DNA of 64,000 nucleotides from Bacteroidales bacterium (GTDB taxonomy: Bacteria; Bacteroidota; Bacteroidia; Bacteroidales; UBA932): the NCBI GenBank assembly GCA_017465225.1, contig JAFTWQ010000006.1, positions 35,509 to 99,508 on the forward strand. Reading direction: 5' to 3'. The notes beneath the pieces were generated by a model. It made no database searches. It was not told the DNA's origin and worked only from the letters and a program-made list of their open reading frames with translations. A program made the position numbers and the translations under genes. Positions 57,801-64,000 of this stretch are shown piece after piece. Within the stretch, counting starts at the first letter, position 1; each line of letters starts with the position of its first letter.

Positions 57801-57943
57801 ATAATTCGGGTGAATTCAATGCTCCTTCGCGTGAAGTCATCTGGCGCAGGATTCATAGGCTTGCGTATGGTGATGCATGGGAATATTCCTACGAAGCGTT
57901 TGCGGAATACGACAGGATAAACCGCAAGCCGGAGGAATGGTGA
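54881..57943 (+). CDS. LRR/thioredoxin-like/M64-like peptidase surface lipoprotein
   Basis: This 1020-residue mosaic protein starts with a lipoprotein signal (lipobox LCSC, C21). A first beta-rich region (25-350) includes a BACON-like part. Leucine-rich repeats run about 360-560, with NNNLTGTLPSSIGAL. A thioredoxin-like fold without the CxxC motif lies near 565-705, followed by a Pro-rich linker (PPPGPEPEPLPEPE) and an M64-like metallopeptidase domain (about 715-1020). The zinc motif HEACGHGFAKLADEY begins at H883 and has one residue more than HExxH. Catalysis is uncertain. It likely sits at the cell surface. Confidence 0.8.
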   Translation: MRMLLKHVLNVAFAALFLCSCVDEHGQEGHVTKHKFSVSVADGSVADSLCLAFDGDVAVSGGAEPLKISKGKAEGMVAEAEEYYAAYPAEAFLYFSPDEPSSVTMRLPVVQTAVKGSIPEGTDLAVASTSSDEMSFEFGDMLSYIRFSITEEAGKLRSISLISTYGARISGDFAVSCLDEDREVFPMPSSASNVSLKPSGEYFEPGEYYVAVFPEANRGELYVLFENESGELAVKSFSAMDDTADGRIRDIGDFRFLDYRHEDFFPYSSTFRSVQGIGARSEVFFFTGHEFDVRVIRGEDWLHIVRTRSLEMHSFQYEADANDGEARYGEIAVESLDGSVRLVYTVYQQPAVKSQPDDIREALIDLYDSTDGDRWTRNDNWCSDLPLSEWYGITTNKEAGISDDDGVSRIALSNNNLTGTLPSSIGALSGGRTGISLSSNHISGTLPKEAFRLETLDLGNNEIDAIEAPDDPSGIMAIHIYLHNNRISGPLPEYLGYAPVLQNLRLENNCFTGQIPSSYSRLIASNAVLHLNGNELSGRIPDDILDKPGFATVWPQIFWQNGEGFDLSGVRLRAPVTYYVRNYETRYIEGPYYAADVYWENKYTVIYDGWTEADLNLDLLAWYDAFHDAGLEVISRASKYDAGLNELGLEWIHVYDFRYIHGSYLQMPFYPNMALVDREGYYVVDPVTGTPEEIFALLREEFGDLPSPVPPPGPEPEPLPEPEASVLQEASEGNGIDVVLMGDAFSVQEINDGTYESVMEDVMEYFFDVEPFRSYRHLFNVHMITVASGQSGYADGTDTPLQCRYGDGNSITGSDDAAFRYARMAVPEGRMDETLVIVVLNSDTFGGSCYMYPPDKGDSANGRAVTYIPAVDMKLHLRGLVQHEACGHGFAKLADEYFEPSASGISLEMKLKMEEDEKYGWWSNVDFTDDPSEVKWAHFLSDPRYEDENLGVFEGARGCSTGIWRASYQSIMKDNSGEFNAPSREVIWRRIHRLAYGDAWEYSYEAFAEYDRINRKPEEW

Positions 57944-57945
57944 TA

Positions 57946-58668
57946 TTACTGTGCGATGAACCGGTAGACGATCTCGCCGGTCTGCTTGACGGGGGCTGTA
58001 TTGGATGCCGAGAAGCGCGAAAGGCGTGCGGCACGTATAGCGAACTTGCGGAGGCAGTCGTCAGATGAGGATATCTCCTCCATGATCTGCGCATTGATAA
58101 CCTGTCCTTGAGGATTTACTGTAATGATTACGGTCACGTCGCCTGCTCCATAGCATCTGTAGGCCGGGATAGGGAGGTGGCTGGCCTTTCTGCCGTCAAG
58201 TGTATATGAAAGGACCGACGGGCCGCTGTAGGCCTTCTTCTGGCTGTTGTCAGGCTTCTTCTGATGCTGCATCTCTACGGTCTCATCGCTCGCGTCCTCT
58301 TCAATGCCGTCTTTTTGGCCGTTTTTAAGCTCTCTGGCGAGTCTTTCCGCGTCTTTGTATAACTGGTCCGCATCTGTGCCTCGGTCGTCCCTGAGCTGCG
58401 CTCCTGCGTCTACAGCGATGTTCCTGATCTGCCCCGAGGTCTGCTGCCTGGCTGCGGCGATCATGTCTTCGAGCTTCTGGCTTATGTCCTGCTTCATCAC
58501 CTCTTCCTTCTCCCTGCGTTCTATCTCTTCCTGCTTGGAGAAGTCGAGCACGAAGCTTTCCTCACGCTTCAGGGTCGAATCGATGGAATACAGCAACAAG
58601 ACAATAATCACCGTGAGATGAAATATCACGGTGAGATAAAGTCCAGCCCTGTTTTCCTGATTGCTCAT
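57946..58668 (-). CDS. TonB-like periplasmic energy transducer
   Basis: This 240-residue protein has one membrane helix (about 10-28), a charged linker with coiled-coil tendency (residues 35-145) and a TonB C-terminal-like domain (about 150-240) with VTVIITVNPQGQVINAQI. It lacks Pro-rich repeats. It lies 7 bp after udk on the same strand and may be an orphan TonB, or partner the ExbD genes at the end of the window. It ends 2 bp from the convergent LRR gene. Confidence 0.78.
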   Translation of the reverse strand: MSNQENRAGLYLTVIFHLTVIIVLLLYSIDSTLKREESFVLDFSKQEEIERREKEEVMKQDISQKLEDMIAAARQQTSGQIRNIAVDAGAQLRDDRGTDADQLYKDAERLARELKNGQKDGIEEDASDETVEMQHQKKPDNSQKKAYSGPSVLSYTLDGRKASHLPIPAYRCYGAGDVTVIITVNPQGQVINAQIMEEISSSDDCLRKFAIRAARLSRFSASNTAPVKQTGEIVYRFIAQ

Positions 58669-58675
58669 GGATCCT

Positions 58676-59296
58676 TTACTTCTTGCAGTTTGCCAGTGAC
58701 TTCTCTATCGTTGCGGATATCACGTCGATGGCTACCTTGTTGTGGCCTCCCTGCGGGATGATGATGTCTGCGTAGCGCTTGCTCGGTTCGATGAACTGAA
58801 GGTACATAGGCTTCACGGTCTTCGAATAGCGTTCAATGACCCAGTCAACGGTCTTTCCGCGCTCTACGATGTCGCGGGCCATCACTCTCATGAGCCTGTC
58901 GTCATCATCGGCGTCAACGAAGATCTTTATGTCCATGAGTTCGCGAAGCTCGGGGTCAGTGAAGATGAGGATGCCTTCAACGATGATGACGTCGGACGGC
59001 TTTACCGTAACGGTCTCATTCTTCGAGCGGCCGCAGGTGATGTATGAATATACCGGCTGCTCCACGACCTTTCCTTCGCGCAGCTCGGCAAGCTGCGCAC
59101 GGAGAAGATCGAAGTCTATTGAATCGGGATGGTCGAAGTTGTGTACCCTTTTCTGCTCCTCTGTATAATGGCTGAGGTCCTTGTAATATGAGTCCTGTGG
59201 TATCACGACAACATTCTCCTGAAGCTGCTCTGTGATCGCCCTGACTACTGTGGTCTTGCCTGATCCGGATCCTCCGGCTATTCCGATAATCAACAT
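58676..59296 (-). CDS. udk: Uridine kinase
   Basis: Udk phosphorylates uridine and cytidine with GTP or ATP in pyrimidine salvage. It has 206 residues. Walker A GGSGSGKTT is at 8-16, and FDHPDSIDFDLL and the later DADDDDRLMRVMARDI are family signatures. The length is usual. It lies downstream of asnS and a complete palindromic repeat. Confidence 0.96.
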   Translation of the reverse strand: MLIIGIAGGSGSGKTTVVRAITEQLQENVVVIPQDSYYKDLSHYTEEQKRVHNFDHPDSIDFDLLRAQLAELREGKVVEQPVYSYITCGRSKNETVTVKPSDVIIVEGILIFTDPELRELMDIKIFVDADDDDRLMRVMARDIVERGKTVDWVIERYSKTVKPMYLQFIEPSKRYADIIIPQGGHNKVAIDVISATIEKSLANCKK

Positions 59297-59310
59297 GGTA
59301 TTCTCACTCT

Positions 59311-59372
59311 GTCATTCTGAGCGTCAGCGAAGAATCTTTAGTCTAAAGATCCTTCACTACGTTCAGGATGAC
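59311..59372. repeat. Complete two-arm palindromic repeat between asnS and udk
   Basis: Arm GTCATTCTGAGCGTCAGCGA...AGAATCTTTAG (59311-59341) pairs with CTAAAGATCCTTCACTACGT...TCAGGATGAC (59343-59372) with a single-base loop and a few mismatches. Both arms end in GTCAT/ATGAC. This is the clearest copy of the family in the window. It could form a long hairpin in the asnS-udk transcript. Confidence 0.82.
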
Positions 59373-59381
59373 AATTATCTG

Positions 59382-60776
59382 TTAGTATTCTGCGTTCTTT
59401 GGTGTACGAGGGAAAGGAATCACGTCACGGATGTTGCTCATACCTGTGACGAAGAGGAGAAGGCGCTCGAAACCGAGGCCGAATCCGCTGTGAGGAGCCG
59501 ATCCGAAACGGCGTGTGTCGAGGTACCACTCGAGACCCTTGCGGCTCATTCCGAGCTCCTCGATACGTGCTTCGAGCTTCTGGAGTGACGACTCTCTCTC
59601 CGATCCTCCGATGATCTCACCGATCTTAGGGAAGAGAACGTCCATTGCGCGTACAGTCTTTCCGTCCTCGTTCTGCTTCATGTAGAATGCCTTGATGTCC
59701 TTAGGGTAGTCTGTAAGGATCACTGGCTTCTTGAAATGCTTCTCAACGAGATATCTCTCGTGCTCGCTCTGAAGGTCTGTACCCCAGCTTACCGGATACT
59801 CCCACTCGACACCGGCAGCCTCAAGGATCTTGATACCTTCAGTGTAGGTGAGGCGTACGAACTCTGTGTCAGCAACTCCCTCAAGACGCTCAAGAAGCTC
59901 GTTGTCATATCTGTCGTTGAGGAACTTGATGTCGTCGTAGCAGTTGTCAAGGGCATATTTCACGAGATACTTGATGAACTCCTCAGCGAGGTCCATGTTG
60001 TCCTTGATGTCATAGAATGCCATCTCAGGCTCGATCATCCAGAACTCTGCGAGGTGACGTGGTGTGTTGGAGTTCTCTGCGCGGAATGTAGGTCCGAATG
60101 TATAGATGTCACCGAGAGCCATTGCTCCGAGCTCACCCTCGAGCTGACCGCTCACTGTAAGGCTGGTCTCCTTTCCGAAGAAATCCTTTGTATAGTCGAT
60201 GCCGCCCTTCTTGTTGCGTGGAAGATTCTCCATGTCGAGAGTAGTCACGCGGAACATCTGGCCTGCTCCCTCGCAGTCAGAAGCTGTGATGAGCGGTGTG
60301 TGTACATATACAAAACCCTTCTCATTGAAGAACTGGTGGATTGCATACGCCATCTTGCTTCTTACACGGTAGATTGCTCCGAAGGTATTTGTCCTTGGAC
60401 GGAGGTGAGCCACAGTCCTGAGGAACTCGAATGATGTGTCCTTCTTCTGGAGAGGATAGCGCATAGGGTCGCACTCTCCGTATATTTCTATCTCTGTTGC
60501 CTGGATTTCTGTAGCCTGTCCGCCACCCATCGACTCCACGAGCATACCTTTTACGGCGATGCATGCACCTGTAGTCACCTTGGCAAGAACAGCCTCATTT
60601 TCAGGCGTCTTGTCTACTACAATCTGGATATTATTGATGGTAGAACCGTCATTAAGGGCGATGAAAGCCACATTCTTGTTTCCTCTCTTGGTTCTTACCC
60701 ATCCTTTTGCAAGAACCTCTTTGCCTGCTTCCGATCTGAGCAGGTCTTTGATCTTGGTTCTGATAACTGTTTCCAT
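59382..60776 (-). CDS. asnS: Asparaginyl-tRNA synthetase
   Basis: AsnS charges tRNA-Asn. This class II enzyme has 464 residues, with an N-terminal OB domain (to about 115) and a catalytic domain. Motif 2 [19 protein letters not shown] is at about 230 and motif 3 [12 protein letters not shown] near the end. The length fits AsnS rather than the longer AspS. It has its own -7 box, so it probably starts an asnS-udk-tonB transcript interrupted by a palindromic repeat. Confidence 0.97.
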   Translation of the reverse strand: METVIRTKIKDLLRSEAGKEVLAKGWVRTKRGNKNVAFIALNDGSTINNIQIVVDKTPENEAVLAKVTTGACIAVKGMLVESMGGGQATEIQATEIEIYGECDPMRYPLQKKDTSFEFLRTVAHLRPRTNTFGAIYRVRSKMAYAIHQFFNEKGFVYVHTPLITASDCEGAGQMFRVTTLDMENLPRNKKGGIDYTKDFFGKETSLTVSGQLEGELGAMALGDIYTFGPTFRAENSNTPRHLAEFWMIEPEMAFYDIKDNMDLAEEFIKYLVKYALDNCYDDIKFLNDRYDNELLERLEGVADTEFVRLTYTEGIKILEAAGVEWEYPVSWGTDLQSEHERYLVEKHFKKPVILTDYPKDIKAFYMKQNEDGKTVRAMDVLFPKIGEIIGGSERESSLQKLEARIEELGMSRKGLEWYLDTRRFGSAPHSGFGLGFERLLLFVTGMSNIRDVIPFPRTPKNAEY

Positions 60777-60804
60777 TATATATTAACTGATTTTACAAAG
60801 TCTG

Positions 60805-60812
60805 CAAAGATA
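60805..60812 (-). promoter_or_regulatory. -7 box (TATCTTTG) for asnS
   Basis: On the minus strand TATCTTTG lies 28 nt upstream of the asnS ATG. Confidence 0.65.
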
Positions 60813-60824
60813 ATCCTTTTAAGC

Positions 60825-62036
60825 CTATTTGCCTAAAATTTTACCCTTAAAGTCTGTATTGTCCATGCGTCCCATGAATTTCTCGGCACCCTTGCCTACT
60901 GCGTATACCGGAACCGGTCCTCCGGTGTGTGAACCTGTCGTCCAGCCGATAGAGGCCTTGCGGTTCATTTCGCTGTTTTCCTTCCATCCGAGGTTGTTCT
61001 GCTTTCCGTCCTTCTCCCACTGCTCGATCAGCATCTGCCAGTTGACATGGTCCGGTCCGCTTCCAAGCGAGATTCCTCCGGTCTCATGGTCTGCCGTAAC
61101 CACGATGAGGGTTTCCTTCGGATGCTTCTTGTAGAATTCATATGCTACTGCAATTGCCTCGTCAAATTCGAGGATATCCATGATCATCGGCATCACCTTG
61201 TTCGCGTGAGCCGTCCAGTCGATCTTTCCTCCTTCGCACATGAAGAAGAAGGGCTCGTCGTCATCGAAGAATTCCATTCCGAGCTGGAGCATCTGGCCGA
61301 GAGTCGCATCTTCAGCGATCTTGCCTGAACTCACATAGTTTCCAGCACTTTCCTCCTTGTTGCTTTCCTGGCAGAATACAACCTTCTCCTTGCCTGCTGC
61401 CTCTTCCTTGAATTCCGCTATTCCGTAACTTACCTCATAGCCGTTTTTCTCAAGATAGATGTCAGTAGCCTCTTCCTTGTCGCCCTTTCCTCTGAAATCA
61501 ATGAATCCTGAACCAGCGAAGAACTCGAAACCGCTTTCAGCGATCTGCTTGCTGATGCCGTAGTAGTCGTTTCTGCTTGAACTGCTTGCATAGAATGCTC
61601 CAGGAGTTGCATGGTTGATCGGCACGGTAGATATGATACCGATCTGATAACCGTCATCCTTCAGGTCATATGCCATGCTTGTGGCCTCGTTGCCTTCTGC
61701 ATCGATGCCGAGACCTCCGTTGTATGTCTTCACTCCACATGAAATGGCTGTGCCAGCCGCTGATGAATCGGTCACATTTGCATCAGACGAATGAGATGTG
61801 GCAGTTCCGTAATATGGGAACTGGGACATTGTGAGCATAGCTCCGCCCAGCTTGCCCTGAAGGTATGAGAGATATGATTCTGCAACAGCAACATGGGTCG
61901 AGCCCATTCCGTCGCCGATGAAAAGGAATACATATTTAGCTTTTTCGTCCTTTTTCTTTGCATCGGCTTCATATGCCGGCAGATTGAACAGCATTGCGGT
62001 AATGCAGATGAATGACAGTAATTTGTGAAGTTTCAT
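60825..62036 (-). CDS. phoA: Alkaline phosphatase
   Basis: This periplasmic metallo-phosphatase has 403 residues and a signal peptide (about 1-25). The active-site Ser is in DSSAAGTAIS, the variant of the DSxxTA motif, and the first metal Asp is in IGDGMG near the start. Zn-binding His residues are in TADHETGG and TGSHTGG. All ligands are present, so the enzyme should be active. It is shorter than E. coli PhoA (about 450-470). Its own -7 box suggests a separate transcript. Confidence 0.94.
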   Translation of the reverse strand: MKLHKLLSFICITAMLFNLPAYEADAKKKDEKAKYVFLFIGDGMGSTHVAVAESYLSYLQGKLGGAMLTMSQFPYYGTATSHSSDANVTDSSAAGTAISCGVKTYNGGLGIDAEGNEATSMAYDLKDDGYQIGIISTVPINHATPGAFYASSSSRNDYYGISKQIAESGFEFFAGSGFIDFRGKGDKEEATDIYLEKNGYEVSYGIAEFKEEAAGKEKVVFCQESNKEESAGNYVSSGKIAEDATLGQMLQLGMEFFDDDEPFFFMCEGGKIDWTAHANKVMPMIMDILEFDEAIAVAYEFYKKHPKETLIVVTADHETGGISLGSGPDHVNWQMLIEQWEKDGKQNNLGWKENSEMNRKASIGWTTGSHTGGPVPVYAVGKGAEKFMGRMDNTDFKGKILGK

Positions 62037-62056
62037 GGATTTGTCAGTTTATCATA

Positions 62057-62064
62057 CAAAAATA
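62057..62064 (-). promoter_or_regulatory. -7 box (TATTTTTG) for phoA
   Basis: On the minus strand TATTTTTG lies 20 nt upstream of the phoA ATG. No PHO-box-like repeat was obvious. Confidence 0.6.
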
Positions 62065-62100
62065 CTTTTTTTTCTTATATGTTGTTCCTGTCAGTCAATA

Positions 62101-62130
62101 AAAAAAGCAGCTCCGTAAGGAACTGCTTTT
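62101..62130 (-). terminator. Rho-independent terminator after the exbD gene
   Basis: On the minus strand AGCAGTTCC and GGAGCTGCT pair around a short loop, followed by a run of T. It ends the exbB-exbD-exbD transcript before phoA. Confidence 0.82.
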
Positions 62131-62151
62131 TCTGAATATATGCTGCTGAAA

Positions 62152-62619
62152 TTATTCCGCAGTCTTTCTTGCTGTGTACATGATCTTAAGCGCAGAGCAC
62201 TTACGAAGCTCCTGCTTTACATCTGTAACAATACCCATACGAGTGTTCTCGTCAGCCTTGATTGCCACTGTCATGAATGATCTGTCGGCTTCTGACATAG
62301 CGTCACGCTCTGCAGCGATGAAGTCGCGGATCTCAGTAACAGTCTTGAATGAGTCGTTGAGCTGGATACGTGAATCAGTACCGTACTGAGCCTGTAGGTT
62401 CCTTGTAGGAGTACCGATGTTGATGTATGAAGTCAAGTCTTTTCTTTCAAGTTTCACAATCTCAGATGCTTCAGGAAGCCTGAGCTGCACCTTGCTTTCT
62501 GTTTCACGCATGGTGGTTGTCACCATGAAGAAGAACAGGAGCATGAACACGATGTCGGAAAGTGAGCCTGAAGGTGGCTGTGGCACTGTCCTTTTCTCTT
62601 TCTGTTTGAATCTTGACAT
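62152..62619 (-). CDS. ExbD/TolR-family protein, second copy
   Basis: This 155-residue ExbD-type stator protein has one membrane helix (about 20-40) with the essential Asp in SLSDIVFMLL. The periplasmic domain is longer than in the exbD of the tonB operon. It lies 14 bp after another exbD. In Bacteroidetes such paired exbD genes usually serve one proton channel. Confidence 0.9.
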   Translation of the reverse strand: MSRFKQKEKRTVPQPPSGSLSDIVFMLLFFFMVTTTMRETESKVQLRLPEASEIVKLERKDLTSYINIGTPTRNLQAQYGTDSRIQLNDSFKTVTEIRDFIAAERDAMSEADRSFMTVAIKADENTRMGIVTDVKQELRKCSALKIMYTARKTAE

Positions 62620-62633
62620 ATTGTTATCTCCTA

Positions 62634-63209
62634 TTACTTTTTAGAAACATCCTTAGGCTCTGCCTCTGAGATATTCTGAGGAACAGCCTCTCTTACAACC
62701 TTCTGCTCATCTTCGTTACACTTGATATAAAGCTTTCCGAAGTTAGCGATTGCAAACTCGTCGCGGAGTTCGTTTACGGCCTTAACGAGCTCATTCTGCA
62801 CTGCGATATATGCCTGGTAGCTGGTACCACGGTCATTCTGGAGTGAGATTACGCCCTTAGAGACCATGCATGGACCGAATCCTTCGATCTCCTTCTCCTC
62901 CTTTTCAGGCAGGTTCGGATCATCTGCAGGGTTTGAGAGGAATTCCTTGATCTTGTCCTTGAGTTGGCTGACGTGCATAGGCTCTGTACCAGCGAGAAGT
63001 CTGTCGGCTGAGTTAATCTTCACAACGATGATGTTACGACGATTAACCTTCTGATCCTGTGCCTTCTGGTTTGGATCCGGCATAGGAGGCAGACGACGCT
63101 GGAGACCCTTGTCCTGATCCATGGTGGTAGTCATCATGAAGAAACAGAGCAGGAGGAATGCCATGTCCGCCGTTGAACTTGAGTTGATTTCTGGTGTTTT
63201 TTTACCCAT
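62634..63209 (-). CDS. ExbD/TolR-family protein, longer copy
   Basis: This 191-residue ExbD-type protein has a membrane helix near 12-30 with the Asp in TADMAFLLL. A longer soluble region follows, with a Lys/Glu-rich loop near 90-110 and an acidic-basic C-terminal tail. It lies 8 bp after the small membrane protein gene. Two different ExbD proteins may form one complex with the ExbB at the window end. Confidence 0.88.
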   Translation of the reverse strand: MGKKTPEINSSSTADMAFLLLCFFMMTTTMDQDKGLQRRLPPMPDPNQKAQDQKVNRRNIIVVKINSADRLLAGTEPMHVSQLKDKIKEFLSNPADDPNLPEKEEKEIEGFGPCMVSKGVISLQNDRGTSYQAYIAVQNELVKAVNELRDEFAIANFGKLYIKCNEDEQKVVREAVPQNISEAEPKDVSKK

Positions 63210-63217
63210 GGCGTCTG

Positions 63218-63649
63218 TTATTTACGAGTTGCACCGACAATCCAACCTACAACAAGTGAAAGGATTGCAGCTCCAAAGAGGAGGTAAGTAAGGTTGAGGA
63301 CGGTGTCTACCAATTTGAGTGTGCCGTCTGACACTGGGTCGCCGAGATATCCTACGGCTGGTGTTCCTGGGGCAAGTACATAAGCGACAGCAACTACAGC
63401 TGCGATTGCAACAATACCGAGAAGGAGCTTGAGAAGGCTCTTAGGATTGTTCATACCGCCGATCACTACTACGCCGAACAATACAGCGAGGATAGCGACT
63501 GCTGCAAATGCATACGCACAGTAAAGCATGTTGTCGACAGGTGCGTTACCGTTAGATTCAAATCCTACGAGGAATCCGTAGAAACTGAACACGATACCTA
63601 CGACGAACAATACCGCCAGTACCCATTTGATTATTTTTTCGTATTTCAT
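63218..63649 (-). CDS. Small four-helix membrane protein of unknown function
   Basis: This 143-residue protein is very hydrophobic, with about four helices (7-28, 40-62, 72-92 and 112-137). A short extracytoplasmic loop PGTPAVGYLGDPVSDGTLK lies between helices three and four. No domain is recognised. It is encoded between an exbB/tolQ-type gene and two exbD genes, a position it seems to keep in Bacteroidetes, so it may be part of that channel complex. Confidence 0.75.
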   Translation of the reverse strand: MKYEKIIKWVLAVLFVVGIVFSFYGFLVGFESNGNAPVDNMLYCAYAFAAVAILAVLFGVVVIGGMNNPKSLLKLLLGIVAIAAVVAVAYVLAPGTPAVGYLGDPVSDGTLKLVDTVLNLTYLLFGAAILSLVVGWIVGATRK

Positions 63650-63665
63650 CTTGAAGAATGATCAA

Positions 63666-64000
63666 TTATTTGTTTTCCTGATACTTAACCAAAATATCCA
63701 TGAGGCTGATAGAAGCGTCCTCCATATCAATAGTGAGGGCCTCAACCTGTGAAAGGATATAGTTGTAGAAAATCTGGAGGATAACGGCAACGATCAAACC
63801 ACCTACAGTTGTGATCAAAGCGACCTTCATACCACCTGCAACGACTGCTGGAGACATGTCACCTGCAACCATGATGGCGTCGAATGCCTGGATCATACCG
63901 ATAACTGTTCCCAAGAATCCGAGTGATGGAGCGATAGCGATGAAGAGAGATATCCATGAGAGGTTCTGCTCCATCTTGCTAGCCTCAACACCACCATAAG
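63666..64000 (-). CDS. ExbB/TolQ/MotA-family protein, N-terminus cut by window edge
   Basis: This is the proton-channel protein of a second ExbB/TolQ-type system. Only the last 111 residues are visible; the frame is open to the edge, and the ATG at 63974 is internal. The typical GTVIGMIQAFD and TTVGGLIVAVI helices are present. It lies upstream of the small membrane protein and the two exbD genes. Confidence 0.9.
   Translation of the reverse strand, partial: YGGVEASKMEQNLSWISLFIAIAPSLGFLGTVIGMIQAFDAIMVAGDMSPAVVAGGMKVALITTVGGLIVAVILQIFYNYILSQVEALTIDMEDASISLMDILVKYQENK

Overview
The window is a chromosomal segment of a Bacteroidales bacterium. The evidence is a four-gene SusC/SusD locus, a Bacteroides-type aerotolerance (Bat) operon, many Bacteroidetes-type -7 boxes (TAnnTTTG), lipoproteins with short Cys lipoboxes, and Bacteroidetes-specific families such as DUF4837. 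The family within the order cannot be settled from the sequence alone. No integrase, transposase, phage gene, CRISPR array or rRNA operon was seen. The backbone looks vertically inherited, with small palindromic repeats scattered through it.

Layout. 1-3.3 kb: the 3' part of recJ and a PIF1/RecD-like helicase. 3.3-10.8 kb (minus): exbB-exbD-tonB, then an rRNA pseudouridine synthase with a repetitive basic tail, era, parC (topoisomerase IV A) and a shikimate kinase carrying an in-frame palindromic insertion. 10.9-11.7 kb: truA, divergent from 11.7-20.1 kb, a moxR-DUF58-batA-batB-batC-batD/E operon in which BatD and BatE form one polypeptide. A periplasmic GH2 beta-galactosidase follows at 18 bp. 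23.4-27.2 kb: an exported nitroreductase, glyA, a TrmH-type methyltransferase and a DUF819 membrane protein. 27.3-29.3 kb: groES-groEL behind a sigma-54-like promoter. 29.7-35.7 kb: SusC, SusD and two surface lipoproteins. 35.9-40.7 kb (minus): tRNA-Glu and rpsT, then an envelope/isoprenoid cluster (M23 peptidase, dxr, rseP, DUF4837). 40.7-44.2 kb: ruvX, def, a phosphohexomutase and an M23-LysM peptidase. 44.3-45.6 kb: a GMP synthase whose glutaminase domain is reduced. 45.8-57.9 kb: typA, DUF177, rpmF, tRNA-Arg, ridA, a large unknown membrane protein, an acyl-CoA synthetase, a dCMP deaminase, an S41 protease and an LRR/M64-like lipoprotein. 57.9-64 kb (minus): a TonB-like protein, udk, asnS, phoA, two exbD, a small membrane protein and a partial exbB/tolQ.

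How it works together. Much of the window serves the cell envelope. Two sets of TonB/ExbB/ExbD-type genes could energise outer-membrane importers such as the SusC here. The Bat operon, RseP, two M23 peptidases and an S41 protease maintain the envelope. The rest is housekeeping: translation, tRNA modification and charging, nucleotide metabolism, chaperonins and topoisomerase.

The most unusual observations are (i) a 133-bp palindromic element inserted in frame in shikimate kinase, adding about 45 residues; (ii) a second family of short palindromic repeats (core GTCATYCTGAGC...GATCT) around groES/groEL and udk/asnS, with related single arms at rpmF and inside the coding end of a Bat-operon gene; (iii) a GMP synthase lacking its glutaminase triad; and (iv) the BatD-BatE fusion with an internal signal-peptide-like segment. 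I did not find a clear new defence or mobile system.
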